Origin: Cliona cf. orientalis
Taxonomy: Eukaryota > Porifera > Demospongiae > Clionaida > Clionaidae
Assembly: GCA_963930775.1 (NCBI GenBank)
Contig: OZ005699.1
Coordinates: 517,501 to 581,500, forward strand
Direction of reading: 5' to 3'
Length of the DNA: 64,000 nucleotides
A program made the translations under genes and the position numbers. The notes beneath the pieces were generated by a model. It saw nothing but the letters and a program-made list of their open reading frames with translations. It did not search any database and was not told the DNA's origin. Of the stretch, positions 33,370 to 45,297 are shown one piece after another. Each line of letters begins with the position of its first letter. Within the stretch, counting starts at the first letter, position 1.

Positions 33370-34640
33370 AATTCTGGTGTCCTGGCGTGTGTATATTATG
33401 GATCCTTTTTCACTCCAGTAGCTTCAAAACTAGGTCTAGTTTATGTTCACCATCACCTTGATGTACACTTGCTTTCTTGCATCTATCTGGCAAGTTGATG
33501 TAGCCATTGCTAGGTAGAGGATCATCGCTGAATAGACCTCCAAAGTTGGGAGCTATCGTGTCAGCCTTATTATGAAATCAAAAGAGGACTATATCAGTAC
33601 GATTTTGGGGAAGTTGGTGATTATGAAAAGATGGTAATTTTTTACTGAAACTATTTTTTGGTGAAACTGTTTTCTATACCAGTCCATACAGATTATTAAC
33701 AGAGGTTCCACTGTAATGATACCACCAAGTAAATGGGTAAATTTTGGTGAGGTTTTTAATTTTGGTGAGTTGGATAAAGAGCGGTATGTTGCTAATGAGC
33801 CTTGGGATTTAACTCTGCCAATAGCAACTGAGAGCCAACTTGCCAAACTTCATGCTTGCTGAGAGAGATAAAGAGAGAGAGAAAGAAAGAGAGAGACAAA
33901 GATAACACTGAATGTTTGCATAAGTAAGCGATCACAAGCACAGTCTGTGAATAACCAAACACACTCATGGCATGTGCACTCTCATACAATAGTTGCCTAT
34001 GTTGCACACATGTACAATGTCATGTACAATATCAGAGTGCTAGTGTCACATAAATGTATAATAATGTGCCCCAGTTGTACCATTGTGGCAGCTAGTGATG
34101 TATCTCGGCTCTGTCAGTACCATTGTGGCAAGGTATCTCAGCTCTGTAATGTCCCCAGTACCATTGTGGCGGTTAGTGATGTATCTAGGCTCTGTGATGC
34201 ATGCCCCCAGTACCTTCTAAGTGATGCCTGGTGGTATGATATCTAGATCTCTCCAGCTGCCCTCCAGATGCTCCCTATATTATTATTATTATAATACACC
34301 AGTATCCCCAGGACCTTAAACTGTGTGTTTCTGTGGGCTTCCTTGTGTATGGATGCCCCTCTGTGGCAACTCACTCATTCATGACAAACCTGACCCATAT
34401 TCCATACCTACTGTCATGAGACTGTGTATTGAGCCCAGCATGCAAGACCTGAAACACCACCATCTCCTTGCTAAGCAGGTTTTATGGTTACACAACTGTG
34501 GTCTCTGGCTCATGATGGTGAGTTTTAAGGGCAGCCTGACAAATCTTGACCACATACACCTGAGGGGAAACTACCACATTCTGTTTCCATTGGAGCATGC
34601 AGTGGAGCATGGTTAATTAGCCATAGCTATAATTTGTAAC
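33370..34640 (-). pseudogene. Decayed third copy of the rhamnonate-dehydratase-like gene
   Basis: Segment 33484-33569 matches exon 11 of the two downstream copies (CTGGCAAGTTGATGTAGCCA and on), and 33370-33436 matches exon 12 with many changes. Near 34220-34260 a GATGCCTGGTGGTATGATAT stretch resembles exon 9. About 34540-34640 resembles the upstream region of copy 1 (38340-38460). Most internal exons are gone and no open frame survives. The remnants are in the same order and orientation as in the intact copies, so this is an old tandem copy. Confidence 0.6.
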
Positions 34641-35023
34641 TTGCTACAATGTCATGTTATTCCCTGGATGGCATGAGCTGGTAGTTAAGTTAACCTTTCC
34701 TGCTGGGCTAGTAGACTGGTTAGTTATTATTCATGCTGGTATGATTATCCACAGCAGCTGCTACCAATAAGGGGTCATGAATATCATTCATTAACGTTGG
34801 TCACATGGCAAGAGCTGCAGCTTTGGTACTTAAGTTTGGCCAAAATTAATTTTTGTACCCGCTAACACATTAGAATTGTCGACCCTGTACCATTTCCACA
34901 TGCTGTATTAGACAAAACTGCAGGAAAATGTACTTGCCTTTAATCGTCACTTCAACGTACAGTACACAAAAAAAATAAAATAATCATTAATTTTAAGTCT
35001 CCACATCATTAATTCTGTTATTC
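34641..35023. other. Spacer before rhamnonate-dehydratase-like copy 1
   Basis: AT-rich DNA with no supported exon; it holds the 3' flank of the minus-strand gene that ends at 35024. Confidence 0.5.
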
Positions 35024-38000
35024 CTAAAAAGGCATTTTTGCTGGAAATGTTTGATAAGATTTCTTCTGTGCACCTGCCTGTGCACTGACCTAGAGAGAGG
35101 CAGGGAGAGAGAGGGAGAGTATGTGTATATAATTATTATAATTCCAATAAATAATACAGCATGGATCCTGCACTTCACCTACCGATTCTGGTGTCCTGGG
35201 ATATGGTCTGTGAAGGTCCTTCTTCACTAACGTAACTCCAAAACCAGGTCTACAAAAAAAAAACAACTTATGACATTTTTACTTTGTGCTAAAAAATCCA
35301 ACTTTTTATATATACCTATCTGGCAAGTCGATGTAGCCATTGCTAGGTAGAGGCTCATCACTGAATAGACTACCAAAGACAGGGACTATTGTATCAGCCT
35401 GTGTGTGTGTGTGTGTGTGAGAGAGAGAGGTTGTGTTGGGGGGGGGGGGGCGAAAGTCTTACAGCTATTTTACTTCAGTCAATCAAACTACTTTTCTATC
35501 AGTCAGACACCTCTTCACTACAGAGCGATACTTATAATAATATAGTCTTGTGCCCAGTCCCCTCATGCATGGGTGCATAGGAGGGGCTGGGTACGAGATA
35601 GTCTCGCGGGCCAGTCCCTCCTAGATCCTGGGGGCTGGGCACAAGACTAGGTACGAGACAGTTATAATACTGACGAGCGTTATATTATGCAGGCCTACCT
35701 TGGGACTCATATTGATGTACTCTGCTATGGGGCAGTTGGTGAAGGCGAACTGGAGGTGGTAGGAGTAGATACTGGAGATATGTGGGATCACTAGGACGTC
35801 GTAGGACGACGCCATTGCTACCACACGACGGGCCTTTGAGAGAGAGAGAGAGGGAGGGCGGGAGAGAGAGAAGTATCAAAATGAGTACGCTAGCTGATCG
35901 TTACTTGATAGTATACCTCTGTAATGCCTCCCATCCAGGTGATGTCTGGCTGTATGATATCAGCACAGTTGCCCTCCAAAAGCTGTCTGTATCCATATCT
36001 ACAGAACAGTACAGGGCACATTTCATGCACACGCACAAGGAGTGAAATACACTTGTAATACGTAGGTAAAGGTCGTCACTGGGTGTGCTGCTGGTGCATG
36101 CCAGTGCCAGAGACTATATAGGATGCAATGAATGCAGCCAGGGGTACGTGCTCTAGATCTAAGAGAACTCTATTTATTGTTACCTAGTATACTCATGCTC
36201 CCCTGTTGTGACCAGCACAGTGCCGAGGAGAGACTTTCTGAGCTGAGAGTAGCCTTGGTAGTCATCAGGATGAAGAGCTTCTTCAATCCACTTCAGCTTG
36301 TAGGGCTCCAGAGCCTTCGCTAACTAAATAAAAGAAGAAATATCTGCATGGTCCATGCTTGGGGACTAGCTGAATCGTTGATGGTCAAACGTACCTTTAT
36401 GGCGTAGGGGACACTCAGAGACATGTAGCAATCCAACCGTCATCGTAAGTGCAATGGTGAAGAAAGATCTACATAATTATCGATCTCTCCAATCCTCCCC
36501 AATAATTTTGACTGTAAAAATAGTTGCCTATACGGAAACATTTCTAAGTATTAGCACTCACATGAGTGGAAAGTCAGGTCCAACAGACTCTCTGGCTTTG
36601 CGGAAGCGTTCAACGTTTTTAGCAAGTCCAGCATCACCTTCGGATGGACCGTAGGCGCAAGAAATCTTTGCTCCCACAAATCCTTGCGTCTGTGTGTGTG
36701 TATGTAATATGACAGCATACCGTACTTAATCTAATACTACGCATGGAAAAAAAATAACTTCAATTTTGAAAAATGTGCGTTTTTCTGGTAAAGGTCGTCA
36801 ATCGCTCCATATATAAACGTTATGAAAATTCGTAAAATGTTAATATTATTTATTGCATTAAATTGGATCATGCATTGTATTAGATTAACTACGGTAATGT
36901 AAAGTTTAATACCTTGGCAATATCCGGCCTTGCTGTGGTACAATAGACTGGCAGTTTTTCCTGAAATAATATGTAATATTGAACTAATACCATATTCATA
37001 AGTAAGTAAGATATGGCACCTACCTTAGTCTTTCCACCCAGTAGAGCATAGACTGGCTGTTTCTTTAGTTTACCAAGGAGATCCCACAGGGCCAGGTCAA
37101 CAGCGCTAATCGCCTGACTGAAAATATCCAAAAAGTGGACTTCATGTTGCATTTTTGATGCAAAAATAATTGTGGATTTAAGGGTAATTGCACAGCAAAG
37201 GATCACATACATACTTATTGTGCAGAAGTAAACTAGTGATGTGCTCTTGTTAAGCGTAATCAATTATTAAAGTACCGGTATGATGGAAGTTATTACCAAG
37301 ACCTGATAACCAGCTTAGCTTACATAGGTAATCCCTTCCTTCCATAGTTGATCGTGCTCCGGAACATCTGGTCCCAGATCAGTTCCACATTGGTTGGATC
37401 TTGACCCTCAACAAACCGGCTCAGGTGATGCTCGATGATGTAACATGCTGGATCACCACCGATAGATACACCTGTGCAATTCAATCATTTATTCAAAGGG
37501 TGCTTGCACTTCTGCAAAATCATTATTGTACCATAGAAATCACAACATAGTATTACTGTTCACAGTTTTCTTTTAAACAATATCAACGTGCAATACTGAG
37601 TACTGACACTTGGAATGGGACTGGGGTTAAGATATCGGTGTGCAACACTGAGTACCGACAGCCGGGAATGGGACTGGGGACAAGGCTATTAAATTGACGA
37701 TCACTTACCAATCCCCCTCAAACACAGTATCTATACATGCAGTGGAATGTTCCCCTCAATCGTGGCCACCCTTAACTTTTAGCCATTTAATATAGAGAGG
37801 TGGGCACTAAGAGGAGTGCCACTGTATACAGTTACAGAGAGTATAACAATAATAATCAAAACGTCACCGACTCCAGTAGTTCCATCCTCAGCCTCCAGCT
37901 CCACGATCACGCTGCCTAGAGCGTCGATGCCCCAAGACTTCCAATAGTGCTGGTAGCGAGGGTAGGGTGACATCGGGTTGGCGAGGGGAGTGGGATAGCC

Positions 38001-38272
38001 GTTGATCCAATGCTGATCGTCTACATCATAGTCAGCACCTGCATGGGGTGTGTACAAAAGTTTATCATTTCAGCTCAGTGAAGGTTCATGCACAGATCTG
38101 TGGTGTACGGTATACCCACTAATTAACACAATTTTTATGGCAAGCAAATGGTTCTCCATCGAGGTGAGTTCCAACTACCTAGTATACCTTGTTGGTCTCC
38201 TCCAGAGGCTTTCTTGACAAACGCACGGACCTCCTTGACCCTGGGCAGGCTCTCGCTGGTGTTGTCAGCCAT
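35024..38272 (-). CDS. L-rhamnonate dehydratase-like protein, copy 1
   Basis: Thirteen exons: 38272-38188, 38038-37868, 37471-37324, 37117-37024, 36960-36913, 36689-36562, 36437-36395, 36323-36184, 35998-35917, 35833-35699, 35398-35316, 35249-35183, 35089-35024; 429 residues if all are used. It belongs to the mandelate-racemase branch of the enolase superfamily: [20 protein letters not shown], metal-ligand stretches [13 protein letters not shown] and TTGEHE, and a VIPH motif holding the catalytic His. The order closely follows bacterial and fungal L-rhamnonate dehydratase, which removes water from L-rhamnonate. Two defects: the acceptor before exon 7 reads ACG instead of AAG (36438-36440 region), and the motif reads [10 protein letters not shown] where copy 2 has [10 protein letters not shown]. 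Skipping or shifting exon 7 would lose the metal-binding Asp. This copy may be a young pseudogene. Confidence 0.75.
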
Positions 38273-38611
38273 TGTGCATGTGATAGCAGTAGTCTCGTGT
38301 CCTGACCTTGCCGCGCGCGCTAGACGCATAATATTATTATAGCTACGTTCGCATGAGGCTGTACAGACAACCAATCTCGACCACTACGTATACATAGAGA
38401 GAAACCACCACATTCTTCCATGTAATTCCCTGAATGAGCTGGAAGCTAACTTTTATATATTATTATATAGTGCAATAATTATTGCAGATTAAATGGAGCA
38501 TAGGCTCATTGGATATATTTGAACACAACAATAGTTAACTCAACATATGAATAAAATCGTACAATAAAGCAAAACAATTGTTAATTCTAAGTCTCCACAT
38601 CAATAATAATT

Positions 38612-38706
38612 CTAAAAAGGCATTTTTGCTGGAAATGTTTGGTAAGATTTCTTCTGTGCAGCTGCCTGTGCACTGACCTAGAGAGAGGGAGGGAGAGGGA
38701 AAGAGG

Positions 38707-38748
<42 letters not shown>

Positions 38749-41249
38749 GTAAATCCCAATGATACAGTAGATATGAATTCTACCGATTCTGGTGTCCTGG
38801 GATATGGTCTGTGAAGGTCCTTCTTCACTAACGTAACTCCAAAACCAGGTCTACAAATAATTTTAATATGATTATTAAATTTGATGCTGAAAATTTTCAG
38901 CTTCATAATAATTATACCTATCTGGCAAATCGATGTAGCCATTGCTAGGTAGAGGCTCATCGCTGAATAGACCTCCAAAGTAGGGAACTATTGTGTCAGC
39001 CTTGTGAGTGTGTGTGTGTGGAGATGTGGGGGTGGGAGAGGAGATTATTGTTAAGTTTCGGTATATTATACATCTGACTCACCTTTGGACTCAGATTGAT
39101 GTATTCCGCTAGAGGGCAGTTGGTGAAGGCATACTGGAGGTGGTAGGAGTAGACACTGGAGCCATGTGGGATCACTAGGACGTCATATGACGACGCCATT
39201 GCTACCACACGACGGGCCTTTGAGAGAGAGAGGGAGGGAGAGAGAGAGAGAAGTGTCAAGAATACGCTAGCTTACTTGACAATTGTACCTCTGTAATGCC
39301 TCCCATCCAGGTGATGTCTGGCTGTATGATATCAGCACAGTTGCCCTCCAAAAGCTGCCTGTATCCATACCTACAGAACAGTTGTCACAACGGCACTAGC
39401 TTAAATATAACATCGCCAGATTTTTTAGTTCTATACCTAGTATACTCATGCTCTCCCGTTGTGACCAGCACAGTCCCAAGGAGAGACTTTCTGAGCTGAG
39501 AGTAGCCTTGGTAGTCGTCGGGATGAAGAGCTTCTTCAATCCACTTCAGCTTGTAGGGCTCCAGAGCCTTCGCAAGCTATTATATAAAAAAGCAGTCTGC
39601 ATGATCTGTGCTATATATATAGCTAGTTGGGGACTGAATCTTTTCAATCTTCAAACGTACCTTTATGGCGTAGGGGACACTCAGAGACATGTAGCAATCC
39701 AACCTTGATTGTAAGGAAGAAAGTGAACTAACATTTCCTAAATTTTATCAGCACTCACATGAGTGGGAAGTCAGGTCCAACAGACTCTCTGGCTTTGCGG
39801 AAGAGTTCGACGTTTTTAGCAAGTCCAGCATCACCTTCGGATGGACCATAGGCGCATGGAATCTTGGCTCCTACAAACCCCAGTGTCTGTGTTTTGATGT
39901 GTACAATATGGTATATATACTCTATAGTAGTTCATGGCCATTGCAATACCTTGGCAATATCCGGCCTTGCTGTGGTGCTGTAGACTGGAAGCCTTTCCTG
40001 CGAAATTTTAATTGCAGCAGTGAATATTGATTACCAGTAATAATAACACCATAGTCTTATAAGTATGATGTCATACCTTAGTCTTTCCACCCAGTAGAGC
40101 ATAGACTGGCTGTTTCTTTAGTTTACCAAGGAGATCCCACAGGGCCAGGTCAACAGCGCTGATTGCCTGACTAAAAACATCATACAAAAAAATTTTTTAA
40201 CTATCATGAATTTTCGAATTTGGGCAATTGCACAGCTAAGAATCGCATGCACACTTAAAATTGTGCATCTGTAGACAAGCAGACTAGTGATGTGATCTTA
40301 TAGCCATTCTTTCTAAGTGCACAGCCTAGTGTGATGGAGATTATTAAATACAAAATATCTGATTACAGGGGTAATCCCTTCCTTCCATAGTTGATCGTGC
40401 TCCGGAACATCTGGTCCCAGATCAGTTCCACGTTGGTTGGATCTTGACCCTCGATAAAGCGGCTCAGGTGATGCTCGATGATGTAACATGCTGGATCACC
40501 ACCGATAGATACACCTGCAAGATCAATCACTATTCAGAGGGTGCTGCATTATTTCATCCATGGCTGCAAAATCATGCTACCAAGAATATACTACAGCATA
40601 AAAACCATGTCAAAATGATGCTTTTCACCTCAATCTTTAATGGTATATATCAGCGTGCAAAACTAGTGTTGTGCCCAGCCCCCAGATCAGTGCAAAATGA
40701 GTATATGCTGACATCTGGAAATGGGATGGGGCTCAGTATTTGACGACCATTTACCAATCCCATCAAAACTCCCAAGGTGGACAAGGACATGTAATTTTTT
40801 ATGCTAAGCCTCCCTTTAATACATGTAATTTTTATGTAATTATAATAAGAATCCCCCTTGCATGTAGTTTTTATGCACAATTGTACTATCCTGCTTGAGA
40901 TATGAAGCTATGATACTCACCAACTCCAGTAGTTCCATCCTCAGCTTCCAGCTCCACGATCACGCTGCCTAGAGCGTTGATGCCCCAAGACTTTCGATAC
41001 TGCTGGTAGCGAGGGTAGGCCGACATCGGGTTGGCGATTGGAGTCGGGTGGCCGTTGATCCAATGCTGATCGTCTACATCGTGACAGTCAGCACCTGTAG
41101 GGCATTGGTATGATCTACAATTTCAGCGCCGCGCAGCTCCGGAGTTTCAGTTTTGTAGTTTAACTACCTTGGTCTCCTCCAGAGGCTTTCTTGACAAATG
41201 CACGGACCTCCTTGATCTTGGGCAGGCTCTCACTGGTGTTGTCAGCCAT
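38612..41249 (-). CDS. L-rhamnonate dehydratase-like protein, copy 2
   Basis: Thirteen exons with the same structure as copy 1: 41249-41168, 41094-40921, 40514-40367, 40170-40077, 39997-39950, 39886-39759, 39703-39661, 39576-39437, 39370-39289, 39217-39083, 39000-38918, 38850-38784, 38677-38612; 429 residues, all splice sites intact. Opens [20 protein letters not shown]. Active-site elements: [42 protein letters not shown], and [14 protein letters not shown] with the likely catalytic His. The C-terminal extension ([15 protein letters not shown]) is encoded by a separate last exon and is absent in the bacterial enzyme as I know it. Expected to be a soluble Mg2+-dependent sugar-acid dehydratase; the true substrate is not shown. 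It is head to head with the first TDP2-like gene, 101 bp between start codons. Confidence 0.88.
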
Positions 41250-41350
41250 TGTAGTTTGTATATCGCCAATACTGTACCAGATACGCCCACTTTTTCCTAA
41301 TTTGCACGTGCACATCCATTTGACCTTTGTACTTTATACAAGAAATTAAA
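41250..41350. promoter_or_regulatory. Compact divergent promoter RhmD-like copy 2 / TDP2-like 1
   Basis: Only 101 bp between divergent start codons, so both genes must share core promoter sequence or one starts inside the other. AAAATGGCTGC at the TDP2-like start resembles a YY1 site. Confidence 0.45.
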
Positions 41351-42338
41351 ATGGCTGCTGGTGGAGAAAGGTAAGTAATTGGGGGATTGCTTGCAATATC
41401 CCCCTTACTCCCCCACTGTACATACTCCGAGGCACTCACATACAAGTTATTAAATGTACTGTATCAGAGTTGATTATGTGTTCAAGTTCAGCTCCCAGAG
41501 TCTGATAATATAGGAACTGTTGTTTTTCTTTCATACTATCATTTAATTCTACTGTAGTGGTGATACTTTGAAGCTTCTCTCCTGGAACATAGACGGCCTG
41601 GATGAGAGAGACCTTAGAGAGAGGTCAGAGTACGTGTGCCAGGTCATCCTACTGAAGCGACCTCATGTTGTCTTCTTGCAAGAAGTAGTCGATGCATCCT
41701 GGAGGCCCGTAATCGTTGCAAAGCTCAGCCGATGCTACAACTGTTACTGTGCCCCTAGCCCACCTGAGCACTACTACAATGCCATTCTCGTCCTGAAAGA
41801 TACAAAAGTGACCGTTGCAGAAAGTGGGTTGACAGTGCACGATTTTCGCAGTCGGATGGGAAGGCATCTCTTGCAACTATCCATTCGGTTTTCTGGAGTA
41901 GATGTCACAGTCATGACTTCTCATTTGGAGAGCTTGAAGGACTATGGAGAGGAGAGGATCAGACAGCTGAAGGTTGTCTTTGAGAAGATGATCGAACTGC
42001 AGAAAGCGAGCAAAATCTCCATCTTTGGTGGCGACTTGAATATCAGAGAAGCCGAACTAAGGAAAGCAAAGGTGCCTGATAAATTCATTGACGTCTGGGA
42101 GGCTTGTGGGAAGCAAAAAGAGCATCAGTACTCATGGGACGTCACAGAAAATGACAATCTTAACTGGCCGCATCCAAGTCGTCCTAAAGCAAGGTACGAC
42201 CGAGTTTTTTTAAGTCCTGCTGATGGTGCCTTGAAGCCAGCGAACTTTGAATTGATTGGAAAGATGAGGCTAACAGAGTGTGGACGATTTGCCAGTGACC
42301 ACTGGGGACTGTGGATGGAATTCCAAGTTAAAAACTGA
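41351..42338 (+). CDS. TDP2: TDP2-like phosphodiesterase 1
   Basis: Exons 41351-41370 and 41558-42338, 266 residues. Endonuclease/exonuclease/phosphatase fold with all TDP2 signature motifs: SWNIDGLDERDL (Asn metal ligand), VVFLQEVV (Glu), TSHLES, GGDLNIREAE (Asp and Asn), HQYSWDV, RYDRVF and SDHWGLW (catalytic His). TDP2 cleaves 5'-phosphotyrosyl bonds left by topoisomerase II on DNA. This copy is only the catalytic domain; the N-terminal UBA-like region of vertebrate TDP2 is missing, being replaced by MAAGGESGDT. Confidence 0.88.
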
Positions 42339-42644
42339 ACATCAATTATTGCAAATACGGTGCAATCTAGCAATAACCGTTAGCTGATCTTCACTGATTT
42401 CTTGTTATCGATCACAAGTTTGCACTACAGGTGTATTAATCAGTTATTAATAGTAAATTCATGCATGTTGACTTTATGGAATTCACTCTAAAAACATAAC
42501 GCTGTAGCTATAATAATAACTGTAGTAATGCACATCAGGTGATTGTTAAAATACATTTATACAGGATCATGAATATTAACATTATTATATTGCTGATATT
42601 ATTTTGCCAAATTTCTTTGTTTTCGTCAACAGATCGAGTTTAAA
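42339..42644. other. Spacer between TDP2-like genes 1 and 2
   Basis: 306 bp of AT-rich DNA holding the 3' end of gene 1 and presumably the promoter of gene 2. No gene seen. Confidence 0.6.
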
Positions 42645-43519
42645 ATGGCTGCCATGGCAAATAGGTATGCCCCATGTTGTATAATTTAAATGTATTAATA
42701 AATTTTCATTGATTGTATTGTATTATTTTTATTATGCTTAGCTCTGTCGCTGATGATGTTTTGAAGCTTATATCTTGGAATATCGAAGGTCGGCACATCG
42801 CAGACCTTAAGGAGCGGATAGGGTACGTGTGTGGTCTTATCTTGAGAAGAAAACCTCATGTAGTATTTCTGCAAGAAGTTGTCAATCAATCGTGGGAACC
42901 ACTGATTGTCTCTAACCTAGGCCAGGACTATAACTGTCATCGTTCTCCAAATCGTCAAAAGGATTACTACAATGCAATCCTGATTATAAAAGAGGGTACA
43001 ACTCTAAAGGGTGATTTGAGTATGTATCTGTTTCCTGGGAGCCAAAATGGAAGACATCTCCTTCAGCTGCCTATACAAATTTTTGGAGTGGAACTTGTTG
43101 TCATGACAACACACCTGGAAACTACTGCAAGGGGGAAAGAGGAGAGAATCAGACAGCTGATCGAAGTGTTTAGAATGATGGAGAGTTCTAATAGAATGTC
43201 TATATTTGGTGGCGATCTCAATCTGAGAGACGAAGAAGTGATATGGCACAATTTACCTGAAGACGCTGTTGATGTCTGGGAGGCTTGTGATAAGAAGAGA
43301 GAGCATCAGTACACCTGGGACACCACAGTGAATGACAATCTTCATTTTCCTATATCTCAGCAGTCAAAGTTCCGGTTCGATAGAATTTATCTAAATTCTG
43401 ATGATGGAACCTTGCAACCAAAATCCTTTGAGCTAATTGGAAAAGATAGGCTGCCAAGGTGTGGTCGCTATCCAAGTGACCACTGGGGCATTTGGGCAGA
43501 ATTTCAAGTGAAGAAGTGA
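42645..43519 (+). CDS. TDP2: TDP2-like phosphodiesterase 2
   Basis: Exons 42645-42664 and 42742-43519, 265 residues, with the same intron position and phase as gene 1 (after MAAMAN, interrupting a Ser codon). Signature motifs are intact: SWNIEGRHIADL, VVFLQEVV, TTHLET, GGDLNLRDEEV, EHQYTWDT, RFDRIYL, SDHWGIW. It is closer to the TDP2 consensus at the NLRD motif than gene 1. The shared structure and adjacent position show a tandem duplication. Expected to be active on 5'-tyrosyl DNA ends; cell compartment not shown. Confidence 0.88.
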
Positions 43520-43783
43520 AAGAACTACTGCCATAGCTAATCTTTGTAATTCCCTTTGAGTAAGCATAATGGATCACTGTCATAATATATAGATGTAGAT
43601 ACATCATTAGAATGGCCTTGTCAGGCACTGCCTTAAGTGATTGTGAGTGCTTTGTAGTTAATACAATATCTGATTGTTATAGTATTATTATTATTGTTAG
43701 TATGAATTGATTCCACACAATGACACTACCATATTAGGCATGGCTACATAAAAACAGTAATTATATTATTAATAATACTATAG

Positions 43784-45297
43784 CTATAACGAGTGCACCT
43801 CACCAACAGCAGTATCTCCTTTACTAGTACTACCATTACCACTCTCTGCTCCTTTGTCGTTTTGTTCCACTTTCTCTTCACCTCCGCCTTTACTGTTTCC
43901 CCCTTCCACCACCACCTCCTCCTTGAGCTCAAATTCAGCCCACACTCCCAAGTGATCGCTAGCGTACACCCCATGGTTATCCAGTAAGGACTCTCCAACA
44001 AGATCAAATGTAGTTGGCTGCAATGCAGATCCCTTCGGACACATGTAGAGTCGGTCCAATCGCATTCGAGGTTCAGTTGAGTCCCACGTAAGCTTTCTTC
44101 TCGGATCCGATCCGCACATTTCCCACAGGTCACCAAAACTCTCTGGAAGGCCAACCTGTTCCACCTCTCGACCGGTGATATTTGTATCGCCTCCAAAAAT
44201 GCAGATTTTGCCCTGGCTTTCACTCAGACTAGACATCAGGGTGAATACAGCGCTGAGTTGATTCTTCCGTTCGTTCGCGTGTTTGCTCAAGCTCTCGAGA
44301 TGAGACGTGAGCAGGTGCATCTCGTGATCGTGGAATTTTACTGGAATGTGTAGCAGTAGACGTGATTGAGTGGTGTTGGGGAATTTCATCACTTGAATGT
44401 CACCTTCTGCTACGACTTCTGAGTCTATTCTGATCATGAGGATGTGGTAATATCGATGCGGTGCCTCGTCACGATAGAAGTAGTACTTGGACTGAAGTCT
44501 ATTCGTGATGGCATCCCACGTCTTCGGAATAATCTCTTGCAGATAGACGATATCTGCCACTCGACTTTCGATTTCGTCGCAAACAGCCATTGCTCTTTCA
44601 ACGACTAGTTCTTCGTTGAGTCCTTCGATATTCCATGTTAAAATTCGAAGAATTTTTTTCCCAGGATTTGATGTATCCGGAGTATCTGCTGGGATCTGCT
44701 TATCGTTAGTGTCTTCTATGGTAGAATTTGAAGTGGTAGACGTTAACGATCTGAATTTTGCTGGTAGAGTAGAGAATTTACTGGCAATCTTGCTCTTTGG
44801 CCTACCGGTTCTTGATGGCTGCCTTGACTGTTCACTGAAAGTAGAATCAGAATTATATGATAGCTAGTAACTGCTACATGCGATCTATAGTTCATACTGT
44901 CCAATATTGTCATACAATTTATTCATGTTTATGAATACTGGAGAATCCATTAAGTAAAATCACACCTAGACCACTCTCTAAAAGACACTATTATACATAG
45001 CTCAACCTACTTTCCCATTCTTATGGTTGTGGTTGTTTGAAGCCCTCCGCCTTTTTTTCTTTGATCGCTTCTCGATGTTTTGGCTAACGGGAGCTCGTTT
45101 CTCCGAGAGAGTGACAACAAACAATTCAATCACCTTGAAGCTGGATACCAGAGCAAATTGAACACCTGCTAAAAAGGCAACGGAGCTTCAAAGACAATTA
45201 AGTTATCGACTTCTCATTTATGGAGTGACGTTTACTTATCGCCTGTATATGCCAGCCCCTCCTACCTTGCGCACCCACGCCCAGCGCCCGCCGCCAT
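43784..45297 (-). CDS. TDP2: TDP2-like phosphodiesterase 3, divergent
   Basis: Exons 45297-45266, 45100-45011 and 44834-43784, in phase, 390 residues. It has a basic, Ser/Thr-rich N-terminus of about 110 residues with no recognisable UBA, then the catalytic fold: ILTWNIEGLNEELV, VYLQEIIP, TSHLESLS, FGGDTNITGREV, KLTWDS, RLDRLYM, SDHLGVW. Compared with the other two, the conserved NLRD is NITG, and DHWG is DHLG, but the Asn, Glu, Asp and His ligands remain. A polar tail rich in Gly, Lys and Glu follows the catalytic domain. The exon 1 to 2 junction (acceptor CGGAG/AAACGAG) is the least certain part. Confidence 0.75.

Noticed and set aside
34323-34616. 97-codon plus-strand frame between granulin and the dehydratase genes
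   Set aside because: It overlaps the decayed dehydratase copy and has no recognisable domain.
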